Shown here: piece after piece, positions 8,249-17,017 of the stretch
How positions within the stretch are numbered: position 1 is the first letter of the stretch
Layout: each line of letters opens with the position of its first letter
DNA from: an uncultured Granulicatella sp.
Lineage (GTDB): Bacteria > Bacillota > Bacilli > Lactobacillales > Aerococcaceae
DNA length: 64,000 nucleotides
Assembly (NCBI RefSeq): GCF_938030755.1
Contig: NZ_CALHIF010000056.1
Span: 9,821-73,820 of the forward strand
Direction: 5' to 3'
Notes under the pieces: generated by a model
Database searches by the model: none
What the model was told of the DNA's origin: nothing
Seen by the model: the letters and a program-made list of their open reading frames with translations, nothing else
Made by a program: the position numbers and the translations under genes

Positions 8249-10372
8249 ATGTTGAATAAAAGAAAATCAAAAAATAAAAAGAAAAAATCACATATTCCAT
8301 TTCGTTTAAATTTATTATTTTTAATTGTATTCTTTTCGTTTATTGCATTGATTAGCCGCTTGGCGTATGTCCAATTGGTTAAAGGAAATGAATTTGTTGC
8401 TCTCGTTCAACGAACTGAAACAACTACTTCCAAAAAAGCTGTTCCTAGAGGATCTATCTATGATAGCCAAGGTCGAGTGTTAGTAGGAAACAAGCCTAAA
8501 TTATCGATTAATTATACAAGACCTGCAGATGCGAAGGCCTCAAAAATGTTAGAAATCGCCAAAAAATTAACCTCTTTGATTTCAGTCGATACTTCTGAAT
8601 TAAAAGAGCGTGATTTGAAAGATTATTGGGTGGCGTTAAATCCAGATAAGTTAGATGGATTACTTACTGCAGAAGAAAAAAAACAAATTTCAAAAGAAAA
8701 TCTCTCTGCAAGCCAAACGTATGAGATGCAATTAGCTCATATTTCTTCAGATGAGTTAAACTATAGTGAAGCTGAAAAACAAGTGATTGCTATTTTTACA
8801 AAGATGAATAGTGCTTATTCTCTTTCAACAGTTACGCTAAAAAATGAAGGAGTAACCGAGCAGGAAGTCGCAAAAATCAGTGAACGATTAGGCGAGCTTC
8901 GTGGAGTGGACATTGATTCCGATTGGGACCGGGAATATCCAATGGGAGATATGTTAAAAACTATCCTTGGAACAGTATCTTCTGAAAAAACAGGATTACC
9001 TTCTTCAAAAGTAAAATCATTACTAGCTCAAGGATATTCACTGAACGATCGTGTCGGAACGAGTTATTTAGAAGAACAATATGAGAATGTTCTAAGTGGC
9101 TCTAAGACTGTCGTTCAATCTCAAACGAATACAAAAGGACAAGTCATCAAAAATAACGAAACTTATCCAGGGAAAGCAGGGTCCAATTTAGTATTAACCA
9201 TTGATACTGAATTCCAGAAAAAAATAGAAGAAATTGCCAAAACTTCTGTTGAAGAAATGACGGATCCCGCTGCTGATCGAGTGTACATCGTGGTAATGAA
9301 TCCTAAGAATGGAGACGTTCTAGGAATTACGGGTAAGAAAAAGAAATTTGATGAGAATTTCCAATCCAATGGAGTGGAAGACGATGCCTTAGGAGCGATT
9401 AACAACTCATTTGGAATGGGGTCGGTAGTTAAACCAGCGACTGTTCTATCTGGTTATATGGATGGAGCATTGACTCTTGAAGACAATAAAATAGTCGATG
9501 AACCAATTGAATTTGAAGCTTCTAAACCGAAAAGCTCATGGTTTAATCGCAATGGGAAAATTGAATTAACAGACCTAGATGCATTGGAACGTTCTTCAAA
9601 CGTATATATGATTAAATTAGCGATGAAAATGGGTGGACAAGCAGAATATGTCAAGGGCGGAAAATTGAATATCAATTTAAGCCTATTTGATAAATTACGT
9701 GAGTATTATGCTCAATTTGGTTTGGGTGTAAGAACCGGCATTGATCTTCCAAATGAAGGAAAAGGATATAATGGTGGAACAGCCGATGCCTTTTCTGCAC
9801 TTGACTTTGCGTTCGGTCAGTTTGACTTATATACACCGCTTCAATTGGCTCAATATATGTCTACGATTGCAAATGGAGGAACACGTATTGCTCCTCGCTT
9901 AGTGAAAGAAATTCATGAAACGAGCCCTAAAGGTGGAATTGGAAATCTAGAAGATGTCATTCCAACCAAAATTATGAATACCCTTCAAGTCGATAAGAAA
10001 ATCCTAGATCATATTAAAGAAGGGCTATACCGTGTTACTCATGGGGAGAACGGAACCTCTGCTTCTACTTTCAAAAATTACTCACCTGAAGTAGCTGGTA
10101 AAACAGGAACTGCAGAAGCGTTCTATTCTGGGCCTAATCCTTCTTATAAAAATGAGGCAGTTGAAAACTCAACATTCATATCATATGCACCATATGATAA
10201 TCCTGAAATTGTTGTATCTGTAGTAGCACCATACTTTAAAGATGGATCACCATCAGATTATGCTGCTAAAATTGCTAAAAAAGTGTATGAAGCCTATTTT
10301 GGTAAAAAAAGTGATTCAGAAACCAATGCTTCAACAGTGAATACGCAAGTACAACAAAATAACAGACAATAA
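8249..10372 (+). CDS. Class B penicillin-binding protein (PBP2B-like transpeptidase)
   Basis: A membrane-anchored D,D-transpeptidase that cross-links peptidoglycan. The 707-residue product has a lysine-rich cytoplasmic tail, one membrane helix (about residues 20-42) and a dimerisation domain beginning RGSIYDSQGRVL. The transpeptidase domain has active-site Ser392 in SVVK (392-395), SSN, and KTG (618-620, in AGKTGTAEAF). There is no transglycosylase domain. Length and N-terminus match Lactobacillales PBP2b and B. subtilis PBP2B. Partnership with RodA or FtsW is inferred; a rodA homologue lies at 55.6 kb. The ATG at 8249 has TGGAG 8 bases upstream and is preferred over 8237. Confidence 0.93.
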   Translation: MLNKRKSKNKKKKSHIPFRLNLLFLIVFFSFIALISRLAYVQLVKGNEFVALVQRTETTTSKKAVPRGSIYDSQGRVLVGNKPKLSINYTRPADAKASKMLEIAKKLTSLISVDTSELKERDLKDYWVALNPDKLDGLLTAEEKKQISKENLSASQTYEMQLAHISSDELNYSEAEKQVIAIFTKMNSAYSLSTVTLKNEGVTEQEVAKISERLGELRGVDIDSDWDREYPMGDMLKTILGTVSSEKTGLPSSKVKSLLAQGYSLNDRVGTSYLEEQYENVLSGSKTVVQSQTNTKGQVIKNNETYPGKAGSNLVLTIDTEFQKKIEEIAKTSVEEMTDPAADRVYIVVMNPKNGDVLGITGKKKKFDENFQSNGVEDDALGAINNSFGMGSVVKPATVLSGYMDGALTLEDNKIVDEPIEFEASKPKSSWFNRNGKIELTDLDALERSSNVYMIKLAMKMGGQAEYVKGGKLNINLSLFDKLREYYAQFGLGVRTGIDLPNEGKGYNGGTADAFSALDFAFGQFDLYTPLQLAQYMSTIANGGTRIAPRLVKEIHETSPKGGIGNLEDVIPTKIMNTLQVDKKILDHIKEGLYRVTHGENGTSASTFKNYSPEVAGKTGTAEAFYSGPNPSYKNEAVENSTFISYAPYDNPEIVVSVVAPYFKDGSPSDYAAKIAKKVYEAYFGKKSDSETNASTVNTQVQQNNRQ

Positions 10373-10376
10373 TTGG

Positions 10377-10409
10377 AAAATGAGTGATAGTGTTATCACT
10401 CATTTTTTT
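10377..10409 (+). terminator. Terminator after the PBP gene
   Basis: ATGAGTGATA pairs with TATCACTCAT, followed by seven T residues. Confidence 0.9.
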
Positions 10410-10484
10410 GTCTTTAAAGTTTAGTAAAATCGATTGTTGAAATGCTTAAAACCAATTATAATAAAGCAAAATGGAGGCGAAATT

Positions 10485-11027
10485 ATGGATTTTACAGAAA
10501 AAACAATTCAAAGAGATATTAAATATTCAGGACGTATTTTTACGGTGACACAAGATATTGTAGAACTACCGAATGGGAAAACTTCAACGAGGGACCTCGT
10601 ATTCCATACAGGAGCAGTAGCAGTACTTGTCATTCGTGATGGGAAGATGTTACTCGTTAGACAATATCGAAAACCATTAGAAATGCATTTCTTAGAAATT
10701 CCAGCGGGTAAATTAGACTCGAAGGAAGAAGTGCCTTTAGAAGCCGCAAAACGTGAATTAGAAGAGGAAACAAATCTTGTTGCCGAAGAATGGGTGAAGA
10801 TGATGGAAATGATCTCAACACCTGGATTCTGCGATGAGAAAATCACATTATTCCAAGCCAAAAATGTTAGTGTCAAAGAAGATGCAAAACCTGCAGACGA
10901 AGATGAATTTGTCGAAATTTTATGGATGCCGCTAGAAGAAGTGATGCAAAAAATCCAAGCAGGTGAAATTGCTGACGCGAAGACAATTATTGCAGCACAA
11001 TATGCTTGGATGCATAAAGGAGAATAA
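10485..11027 (+). CDS. Nudix hydrolase, ADP-ribose pyrophosphatase type
   Basis: Predicted to split ADP-ribose into AMP and ribose 5-phosphate, clearing a reactive NAD breakdown product. The 180-residue protein holds a full Nudix box starting at AGKLDSKEE and running through AKRELEEETNL, which matches GX5EX7REUXEEXGU. It also has the upstream family pattern VRQYRKPLEMHFLEIPAGK. The ATG at 10485 has GGAGG about 6 bases upstream, so the longer in-frame start at 10434 was rejected. A small membrane-protein gene follows after 3 bases and is probably co-transcribed. Confidence 0.93.
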   Translation: MDFTEKTIQRDIKYSGRIFTVTQDIVELPNGKTSTRDLVFHTGAVAVLVIRDGKMLLVRQYRKPLEMHFLEIPAGKLDSKEEVPLEAAKRELEEETNLVAEEWVKMMEMISTPGFCDEKITLFQAKNVSVKEDAKPADEDEFVEILWMPLEEVMQKIQAGEIADAKTIIAAQYAWMHKGE

Positions 11028-11030
11028 TCA

Positions 11031-11312
11031 ATGCCAAATGAACCTTTATTAACGAGAAAATCGTATAAAGAGCAATTAGAAAAGCAGAATAGAGAATTAG
11101 AAGAATTAGAGGCTCGACAAAGTCGTAGAGACAGCCGATTATCGTCTTTTGAACGAGAAGAAGAGTTACATTCAGAGTATGCGGAAGAAGCTTCCCAAGT
11201 ACACCGCACGCCAAAATCAGGACTAAGAAGATACAATCATTTTCTGAATGTATGGCTTGTTTCCGTCATTGTGATATTAATCATTGTGATTGCGATTCAA
11301 ATGTTCTTTTAA
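11031..11312 (+). CDS. Small tail-anchored membrane protein, unknown
   Basis: A 93-residue protein I do not recognise. About 70 charged, probably helical residues rich in Glu, Arg and Gln (KEQLEKQNRELEELEARQSRRDS) suggest a coiled coil. A single C-terminal hydrophobic helix (VWLVSVIVILIIVIAIQMFF) ends the chain. That layout suggests a tail-anchored protein with its coiled coil in the cytoplasm. It starts 3 bases after the Nudix stop, with AAGGAG inside the preceding gene's end, so translational coupling is likely. I would not assign a function. Confidence 0.7.
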   Translation: MPNEPLLTRKSYKEQLEKQNRELEELEARQSRRDSRLSSFEREEELHSEYAEEASQVHRTPKSGLRRYNHFLNVWLVSVIVILIIVIAIQMFF

Positions 11313-11339
11313 TCCAATTAAGATTAGTTTTTCTTTTCA

Positions 11340-11618
11340 TTTTGAAGCCATTATGATAGGATAAAGCATATATAGAAAACACATTGATGGAAAAGGGTTT
11401 TTAACAAAGCTTTTCAGGGAGGAAGATCCTGACTGCAAGTCTTCCAAGTCACGTTTCAAACTTTTCATTTCCGGAGTGACCATTGGGATTCGCTGATGAA
11501 TAATGGTTCGGGTCGCCCCCGTTAACAGCGTCCAAGTGTCTTGAGCGAGTCTCAAGGAACAAGGGTGGTACCGCGAAATTTCGTCCCTTATAGTCTATTG
11601 GCTATAAGGGATTTTTTA
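11340..11618 (+). ncRNA. T-box riboswitch (tRNA-Phe-responsive leader) of pheST
   Basis: The leader contains the T-box sequence AAGGGTGGTACCGCG at 11561-11575, whose GGTA-containing bulge pairs with the uncharged tRNA 3' end. A terminator hairpin follows: CCCTTATAG at 11585-11593 pairs with CTATAAGGG at 11602-11610, then T residues. An upstream arm pairs ACCATT with AATGGT (11480-11506). UUC codons at 11464-11466 or 11469-11471 could be the specifier, but I could not fold stem I well enough to decide. tRNA-Phe is inferred from the downstream pheS. Uncharged tRNA would favour antitermination. Confidence 0.93.
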
Positions 11619-11638
11619 TTTTTATAAGGAGGAATACA

Positions 11639-12694
11639 ATGAATTTAGAAGAAATGAAAGTACAGTTTGATGCGATTCGTAAAGATGTGCTTGCTTCGCT
11701 AGAAGAAGTTACAAACTTAAAAGAGCTCGATCAAATTCGTGTACAACAATTAGGGAAAAAAGGACCAATCACTGAAGTTCTTAAAAACATTAAAAACTTA
11801 GCCAACGAAGAGAAACCAAAAGTGGGGGCTCTTGCTAATGAATTACGTTCTGTATTAGAAGAAAAAATCGCTTCTGTGAAAGAAGTGCTTGAAGCAAAAG
11901 CATTAGAAGAAGCGTTACAATCTGAAACCATCGACGTCACAATGCCAGGACGTCCAGTAGAACGTGGAACTGCGCACGTATTAGCGCATGTGCAAGACCA
12001 AGTGGAAGATTTCTTCATCGGCCTTGGTTACCAAGTGGTAGAAGGACCAGAAGTGGAATCAGACCACTATAACTTCGAGATGATGAACTTGCCAAAAGAT
12101 CACCCAGCGCGTGATATGCAAGATACATTCTATATCACTCCTGAGTACTTACTTCGTACTCAAACTTCTCCAGTACAAGCCCGTACAATGGAAAAACATG
12201 ACTTTACAAAAGGCCCATTGAAGATGTTAAGCCCAGGTCGTGTATTCCGTCGTGATAACGATGATGCGACACACTCACATCAGTTTTATCAAATCGAAGG
12301 TCTTGTGATCGATAAACACATTACAATGTCAGACTTAAAAGGAACGCTTGCGGCATTTGCCAAAGAAATGTTCGGGGAAGAGCGTGAAGTCCGTCTTCGT
12401 CCAAGTTACTTCCCATTCACTGAACCATCTCTAGAAGTGGATATTAGCTGCTTCAAATGTGGTGGTGAAGGCTGTTCTGTATGTAAAGGAACAGGTTGGA
12501 TTGAAGTATTAGGTAGTGGGATGGTGCATCCAAACGTACTTGAAGCTGCAGGTGTGGATTCAAGCGTTTATGGTGGATTTGCCTTCGGGTTAGGTCAAGA
12601 CCGTATTGCAATGTTGAAATATGGAATTGAGGATATTCGTTCATTATATACAAACGATGTACGTTTCTTAAGCCAATTTACGAAAGAATCATAA
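11639..12694 (+). CDS. pheS: Phenylalanyl-tRNA synthetase alpha subunit
   Basis: Catalytic subunit of the alpha2-beta2 enzyme that charges tRNA-Phe. The 351 residues comprise an N-terminal coiled coil (about 1-85) that contacts tRNA and a class II catalytic core. The core shows motif 2 (GRVFRRDNDDATHSHQFYQIEG) and motif 3 (GFAFGLGQDRIAMLKYG). The stretch CFKCGGEGCSVCKGTGW near residues 271-287 is the usual cysteine-rich insertion. AAGGAGG sits before the ATG, just past the T-box terminator. pheT follows after 13 bases. Confidence 0.98.
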   Translation: MNLEEMKVQFDAIRKDVLASLEEVTNLKELDQIRVQQLGKKGPITEVLKNIKNLANEEKPKVGALANELRSVLEEKIASVKEVLEAKALEEALQSETIDVTMPGRPVERGTAHVLAHVQDQVEDFFIGLGYQVVEGPEVESDHYNFEMMNLPKDHPARDMQDTFYITPEYLLRTQTSPVQARTMEKHDFTKGPLKMLSPGRVFRRDNDDATHSHQFYQIEGLVIDKHITMSDLKGTLAAFAKEMFGEEREVRLRPSYFPFTEPSLEVDISCFKCGGEGCSVCKGTGWIEVLGSGMVHPNVLEAAGVDSSVYGGFAFGLGQDRIAMLKYGIEDIRSLYTNDVRFLSQFTKES

Positions 12695-12707
12695 GAGGAG
12701 GAAGAAC

Positions 12708-15128
12708 ATGGAATTATCATACGAATGGTTAAATGAATATATTGATTTATCACAAATCACTCCTCAAGAATTAGGAGAAAAAATGTCTCGTACAGGGATC
12801 GAAGTGGATAGCGTAACGGTTCCAGGCGAAGGCTTAAAAGGACTAGTGGTTGGTTTAGCAACCAAAGTCGTTGACCATCCAGATTCAGACCACTTACACG
12901 TTGTCACTGTTGAAGTAGGGCAAGAAGAGCCTCTTCAAATTGTGTGCGGTGCTCCAAATATCCAAGCAGGCCAAAAGGTGATTGTGGCGACTCACGGTGC
13001 ACGCATTGCTGGTGGTCATAAAATTAAACGTGGAAAATTACGTGGTGTAGAATCTCAAGGGATGATTTGTTCCTTACAAGAAATTGGGGTACCAAGTAAC
13101 TTAGTACCAAAAGAATACGAAGATGGGATTTACGTCTTCACAGATGACAGCATTGAAGTAGGAAGCGACGCAGTTTCTGCATTAGCGCTTGATTCAGCGA
13201 TTGTGGAACTCGATATCACTGCGAACCGTTCTGACGCTTTAAGCATGCGCGGTTCTGTTCACGAAATCGGTGCGATTTACAACTTGAAGAATCATTTAGA
13301 ACCAGACGTTTTTGAAAAAGGAACGTCTTGCGAAATTCCAGGCGTTGTCAAAGTTTCTGTAGAAAACGAAGCAGATGCTCCTGCATACCACGCATTCTTA
13401 ATCGAAGGTGTTAAAGTGGCTCCAAGTCCACAATGGATGCAAAATCGTTTAATCGCAGCAGGCGTTCGTCCAATCAACAATCTTGTGGATGTCACAAACT
13501 ATATTTTAATGGAATACGGTCAACCGCTTCATGCATTCGACTACAATAAATTACCTGAAAAAGCCATTCATGTTCGTCGCGCAACAGAAGGCGAAACATT
13601 AGTGACTTTAGACGGTGAAGAACGTGCATTAGAAAACGAAATCGTGATTACTTCAGGCGGAAAACCAGTCGCATTAGCTGGGGTAATGGGTGGATTAGAC
13701 ACTGAAATCTCAGACGAGACAACTACAGTTTTATTAGAAGCAGCCCTGTTCGATCCTAAAGCGGTTCGTCTTGCTTCCCAAAAACATAACTTACGTAGTG
13801 AATCAAGTGCTCGTTTTGAAAAAGGCATTAACAAAGCGACGATTGTTCAAGCCGGAAAACGCGCTGCAGCATTGATTGCTGAACTTGGCGAAGGAACAGT
13901 GAAAGAGGAATATGCGTCAGCACAAAGCTATGACTTAGAATTACCAGTTGTGAGCATCACTCTAGAACGCTTAAATCACGTTTTAGGAACAAGCTTAACA
14001 CTAGATGAAGTGAAACAAGTATTTGCACAATTAGAATATCCAACAACGGTAGAAGGAACTCGTTTCGACGTGACGATTCCTGCATGGAGATTTGATATTT
14101 CAATCGAAGCAGACTTAGTAGAAGAAGTGGGACGTATTTACGGATATGATAAGATTCCTGCAACATTACCAACAACAGAAAGTACAGTAGGTGGCTTAAC
14201 AGATAAACAACGCTTCATCCGTTACACTCGTCAATTCATGCAAGGGGCTGGACTTTCACAAGCGTACACTTATGCGTTAACGACTCCAGAGAAATCTAAA
14301 TGGTTTACAAAAAAAGACGCAACAAGTGTACGTTTAAGCTGGCCAATGAGTGAAGATCGTAGCGAATTACGTCAATCACTATTACCAAGTTTATTAGAAG
14401 CCGTTCAATACAATGTGGCTCGTTCACAAAACAACGTGAAATTATTCGAAGCAGGTCGTGTGTTCAAGTTAGGGACTGCAGGCAATGAAGATTTCATCGA
14501 GAACGAAGTCATTGCGGGTATTTTAACAGGAGACGTGACAAGTGCAAACTGGAACCATAAAGCAGAGAAAGTAGATTTCTATGTTGTAAAAGGGATTCTA
14601 GAAGCGTATTTCACACAACTAGACTGCTTAGATCGTGTTCGATTCGAGCCTTTAACAGACATTGAAGAATTACACCCAGGACAATCAGCACGCATTCTTT
14701 TAGATGGAGAAGTGATTGGGTTAGTCGGGAAAGTTCATCCATCGGTTCAAAAAGCTTTAGACTTACAAGACACATTCGTCTTCGAGTTAGATGTGGAAAC
14801 ATTACTTGCAGCGAACTTACAAGAAGCGGTTATTCAATCTGTTGCGAAATATCCAAGCATGACGCGCGATATCGCCATCTTAGCACCAACTTCATTAACA
14901 CATGCAGAGTTAGTAGATGTGATTCGTGCAAATGCAGGTGAGTTCTTATCGAAAGTAACGTTATTCGACGTTTATAAAGGGGAACACGTGCCAGAAGGAT
15001 TCCAATCATTAGCGTATTCATTATTGTTTGTGAACCGCAATGCGACGTTGGAGGAGGATGTTATTAAGTCCGCCATGACTCGCGTAGAAGAAGCATTAGT
15101 TGCTTTAGAAAACGTATCTATTCGATAA
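12708..15128 (+). CDS. pheT: Phenylalanyl-tRNA synthetase beta subunit
   Basis: The 806-residue partner of PheS. It provides editing of mischarged Tyr-tRNA-Phe and tRNA anchoring. Domains in order: an EMAP/OB-like tRNA-binding domain (about 40-150, VVDHPDSDHLHVVTVEVG), the B3/B4 editing module (LVDVTNYILMEYGQPLHAFDY), the B5 domain, the catalytic-like core (YTYALTTPEKS) and a C-terminal ferredoxin-like anticodon-binding domain (YPSMTRDIAIL). Length is typical. GAGGAGG precedes the ATG. It shares the T-box control of pheS. Confidence 0.98.
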   Translation: MELSYEWLNEYIDLSQITPQELGEKMSRTGIEVDSVTVPGEGLKGLVVGLATKVVDHPDSDHLHVVTVEVGQEEPLQIVCGAPNIQAGQKVIVATHGARIAGGHKIKRGKLRGVESQGMICSLQEIGVPSNLVPKEYEDGIYVFTDDSIEVGSDAVSALALDSAIVELDITANRSDALSMRGSVHEIGAIYNLKNHLEPDVFEKGTSCEIPGVVKVSVENEADAPAYHAFLIEGVKVAPSPQWMQNRLIAAGVRPINNLVDVTNYILMEYGQPLHAFDYNKLPEKAIHVRRATEGETLVTLDGEERALENEIVITSGGKPVALAGVMGGLDTEISDETTTVLLEAALFDPKAVRLASQKHNLRSESSARFEKGINKATIVQAGKRAAALIAELGEGTVKEEYASAQSYDLELPVVSITLERLNHVLGTSLTLDEVKQVFAQLEYPTTVEGTRFDVTIPAWRFDISIEADLVEEVGRIYGYDKIPATLPTTESTVGGLTDKQRFIRYTRQFMQGAGLSQAYTYALTTPEKSKWFTKKDATSVRLSWPMSEDRSELRQSLLPSLLEAVQYNVARSQNNVKLFEAGRVFKLGTAGNEDFIENEVIAGILTGDVTSANWNHKAEKVDFYVVKGILEAYFTQLDCLDRVRFEPLTDIEELHPGQSARILLDGEVIGLVGKVHPSVQKALDLQDTFVFELDVETLLAANLQEAVIQSVAKYPSMTRDIAILAPTSLTHAELVDVIRANAGEFLSKVTLFDVYKGEHVPEGFQSLAYSLLFVNRNATLEEDVIKSAMTRVEEALVALENVSIR

Positions 15129-15138
15129 AGTAAAGTAG

Positions 15139-15375
15139 GTACGAAGATTATTTTATGGAGTACTTTAAAAACTTAGATTACCTTCGGTTATCTTCATAAT
15201 AACAACAATAGCTGTACCGGATTGAGCCAAGGTCTCAATCTTATCGAGCCTCAAACGGATGCTAGGAAATAAATTTCTAGCATCCGTAATTCGCATCGAT
15301 TACACTCGCTATTGTTGTTATTATAGAAACCGAGGTAATCTTTGTTTTTATACATAGAATAATTAATCTTCGTAC
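15139..15375 (-). repeat. Dispersed hairpin repeat, copy B
   Basis: About 237 bp just after pheT. The outer arms GTACGAAGATTATT and AATTAATCTTCGTAC pair. Inside them AGATTACC...AATAACAACAATAGC pairs with GCTATTGTTGTTATT...GGTAATCT. Read on the minus strand, the core holds GCGAATTA, a perfect hairpin (CGGATGCTAG...CTAGCATCCG), TTTGAGGCT, GAGACC and GGCTCAATCC, in the same order as copy A. The right arm again carries ATGAAGATAACCG with an unpaired GAAGAT. Confidence 0.85.
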
Positions 15376-15448
15376 TTTTTTTGTTGTGCTAGTTTATAAA
15401 GTGCTAATACTTCTTCTGCGCTCGTAAAACCAGAAGGGCAAGGGGCAC

Positions 15449-15482
15449 CGGCTCGAGCCAGTGTCTCTCGCCTTTGAGGCTT
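15449..15482 (-). repeat. Dispersed hairpin repeat, fragment C
   Basis: On the minus strand the segment reads AAGCCTCAAAGGCGAGAGAC, then ACT, then GGCTCGAGCCGGTG. It matches the GAGAGAC and GGCTCGAGCC part of copies A and E. The GCGAATTA box and inner hairpin are absent, so this appears to be a decayed copy 74 bases beyond copy B. Confidence 0.65.
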
Positions 15483-15610
15483 CAATGCTACACCCACTAT
15501 TCTTTCAATAAACTGATTCTTTTTGTAATCCTTGAACTTTGGTCAGCTAGCTTTTCTAAACTTACTAATGCGTCTTCTATGTTCGCTAGAGAAGTGAAGA
15601 GGATGAAATT

Positions 15611-15659
15611 ATCAAATATGATAATTACCATATTTGGTAATTACGTATCATAAATGATA
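15611..15659. repeat. Nested palindrome cluster
   Basis: TAATTACCA-TATT-TGGTAATTA (15622-15643) is flanked by ATCAAATATGAT and ATCATAAATGAT. Together they can form one longer imperfect hairpin. It lies between convergent transcription units, with no promoter recognised beside it. Confidence 0.6.
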
Positions 15660-15667
15660 TAAAAGAA

Positions 15668-15703
15668 GATGTAACAAATGTGACGTCACATTTTTGTTAC
15701 ATC
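15668..15703. repeat. 36-nt palindrome with perfect TGTGACGTCACA centre
   Basis: GATGTAACAAA pairs with TTTGTTACATC around a perfect 12-nt palindrome, with a 2-base slip in one arm. It lies 9 bases beyond the previous palindrome cluster. It could be a terminator-like hairpin, a protein site or a mobile-element end. I cannot tell which. Confidence 0.6.
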
Positions 15704-15717
15704 GTAAATTTTAGATA

Positions 15718-15765
15718 AGAAAACAGCACCAAGGGCATTCAAGGAATACCTTTGGTGCTGTGTTT
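15718..15765 (-). terminator. Terminator of the lipoprotein cluster
   Basis: Read on the minus strand, ACAGCACCAAAGG pairs with CCCTTGGTGCTGT, then TTTTCTT. It lies 12 bases beyond the last lipoprotein stop. Confidence 0.8.
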
Positions 15766-15777
15766 ATTGGTTTGAGG

Positions 15778-16323
15778 TTATTTTTTTACATATCCATTTT
15801 TTTCTAATTTTTTAACGGCTTCACTGTAATATAGTGGAACATTTTTAGCTGGATATTTCTTTGGATCACGTTTGTTTAGTTCTACAAAGTCCATTGTATT
15901 GTAGTCAAACGTGTTTTTGCGGGTATATACCCCGTCCTTAAATTCAAGCGATCCTTCGATTCCTTTAACACCTTTTGTTTCGTCAAAGGCTTTTTGAAGG
16001 GTTACTTTAAATTGTTCTGGATCTTGACCCATTTCTTTTGGATTATAAACATAAGTACCTTCTTGTTTATAAACAACATCATCTTTGTAGTAGTACTTCA
16101 GTGTAACAGTAACACCAGGCTCTTTGTGTTCGTAAGTTGCTTCGCCTGTTTGATTGCTTTTAGCAGATTGAGTAGTTGTAGCTGTTGTAGTTGGTGCTTG
16201 TGTTGTTGCTTGGACAACAGTCGTTTGTGCGGAAGTTTCGTCAACTTTCTTTTCTCCACTTTGACATGCTGCAAGAGCAACAGTAGTCGATAATAATGCA
16301 ATAAATTTATAAGTCTTTTTCAT
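15778..16323 (-). CDS. YehR-like (DUF1307) lipoprotein 1
   Basis: A 181-residue predicted lipoprotein. The signal peptide ends in a lipobox, LAAC, with Cys at about residue 20. A Thr/Gln-rich linker of about 40 residues (TTVVQATTQAPTTT) follows. A C-terminal domain then follows (YYYKDDVVYKQEGTYVYN...GVKGIEG...YNTMDFVELN). This resembles the DUF1307/YehR fold, for which I know no function. AAGGAG lies 6 bases before the ATG at 16323. It is the last of four homologous tandem genes read leftwards and is the most basic at its C-terminus (KKLEKNGYVKK). Confidence 0.8.
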   Translation of the reverse strand: MKKTYKFIALLSTTVALAACQSGEKKVDETSAQTTVVQATTQAPTTTATTTQSAKSNQTGEATYEHKEPGVTVTLKYYYKDDVVYKQEGTYVYNPKEMGQDPEQFKVTLQKAFDETKGVKGIEGSLEFKDGVYTRKNTFDYNTMDFVELNKRDPKKYPAKNVPLYYSEAVKKLEKNGYVKK

Positions 16324-16359
16324 GAGTTTCTCCTTAAACATCTATTCCTGATGATTGTA

Positions 16360-16974
16360 TTATTTTTGTTGGAAATCTGCTTCTAAAAGCACTTTTTTCA
16401 TGGCTCTAAAGCTCGTAGAATATTTATTCAGTTTAAATTCAGGATCAATTTCTTTTAGTTTAGTAAAATCAATTTTTGTATAATCCATTTCAAAAGATTG
16501 AATTAGTTTTTCACCTTCACTTTCAAGCGTAACGATGAATCCTTCCATGTTTTTGGATCGTTCCTTCGCAATTTTATAAGTTGCTTCAACCGTTTCTTTT
16601 TGTGCTTTAGCAATGATTTCTTTGGTTTCCTCCGTTATGCCAGGCAATGATGTAAAGTCAAAGATATTCTTAGTGACCTGTCTAGTCACTTGGTCCCCTT
16701 TATGATAAATGATCATGGTTGTAAAACTTCCAGGAAGAGAAATTTCGAATACGGCTTGTTCTTCCTGTGCATTGGGATCATTTGTTTTTGCAACGGTTGT
16801 TGGAGCGGTAGTCGTAGGAGTAGCTGTTGTTGTTTGTGCGACAGTTGCTTGAACTTGTGTCGTTTGTGCTACCGTTGTTGGATTTTTTTCTTCGGAATCT
16901 TTATTTTGTCCACAAGCAACCAGAAAGAAACCACATGTGGCAAGAAGAGCCAGTTGTTTGGTACGTGTATTCAT
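16360..16974 (-). CDS. YehR-like (DUF1307) lipoprotein 2
   Basis: A 204-residue paralogue of its neighbours. Its lipobox is LVAC (CGFFLVACGQ). A long Thr/Ala/Gln-rich linker (TTVAQTTQVQATVAQTTTAT) follows, then the shared domain. It is the most divergent copy: the YYY..D segment reads IIYHKGDQVTRQVTKNIFD and the later core reads MDYTKIDFTKLKEIDP. AAGGAG lies about 7 bases before the ATG at 16974, so the in-frame TTG five codons upstream, which overlaps that site, is rejected. Function unknown; it should be anchored outside the membrane. Confidence 0.78.
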   Translation of the reverse strand: MNTRTKQLALLATCGFFLVACGQNKDSEEKNPTTVAQTTQVQATVAQTTTATPTTTAPTTVAKTNDPNAQEEQAVFEISLPGSFTTMIIYHKGDQVTRQVTKNIFDFTSLPGITEETKEIIAKAQKETVEATYKIAKERSKNMEGFIVTLESEGEKLIQSFEMDYTKIDFTKLKEIDPEFKLNKYSTSFRAMKKVLLEADFQQK

Positions 16975-17017
16975 ATTAATCTCCTTCAAAAAGTAAATCT
17001 TCGAGGATTAAGTAAGA

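Noticed and set aside
10508..11236. 242-codon minus-strand open frame over the Nudix gene
   Set aside because: It is antisense to a clear Nudix hydrolase, is Ser-rich without any domain, and lacks a ribosome binding site.
15681..15692. TGTGACGTCACA as a CRP/FNR-type operator
   Set aside because: It lies between convergent gene ends with no promoter nearby, so I list it only as a palindrome.
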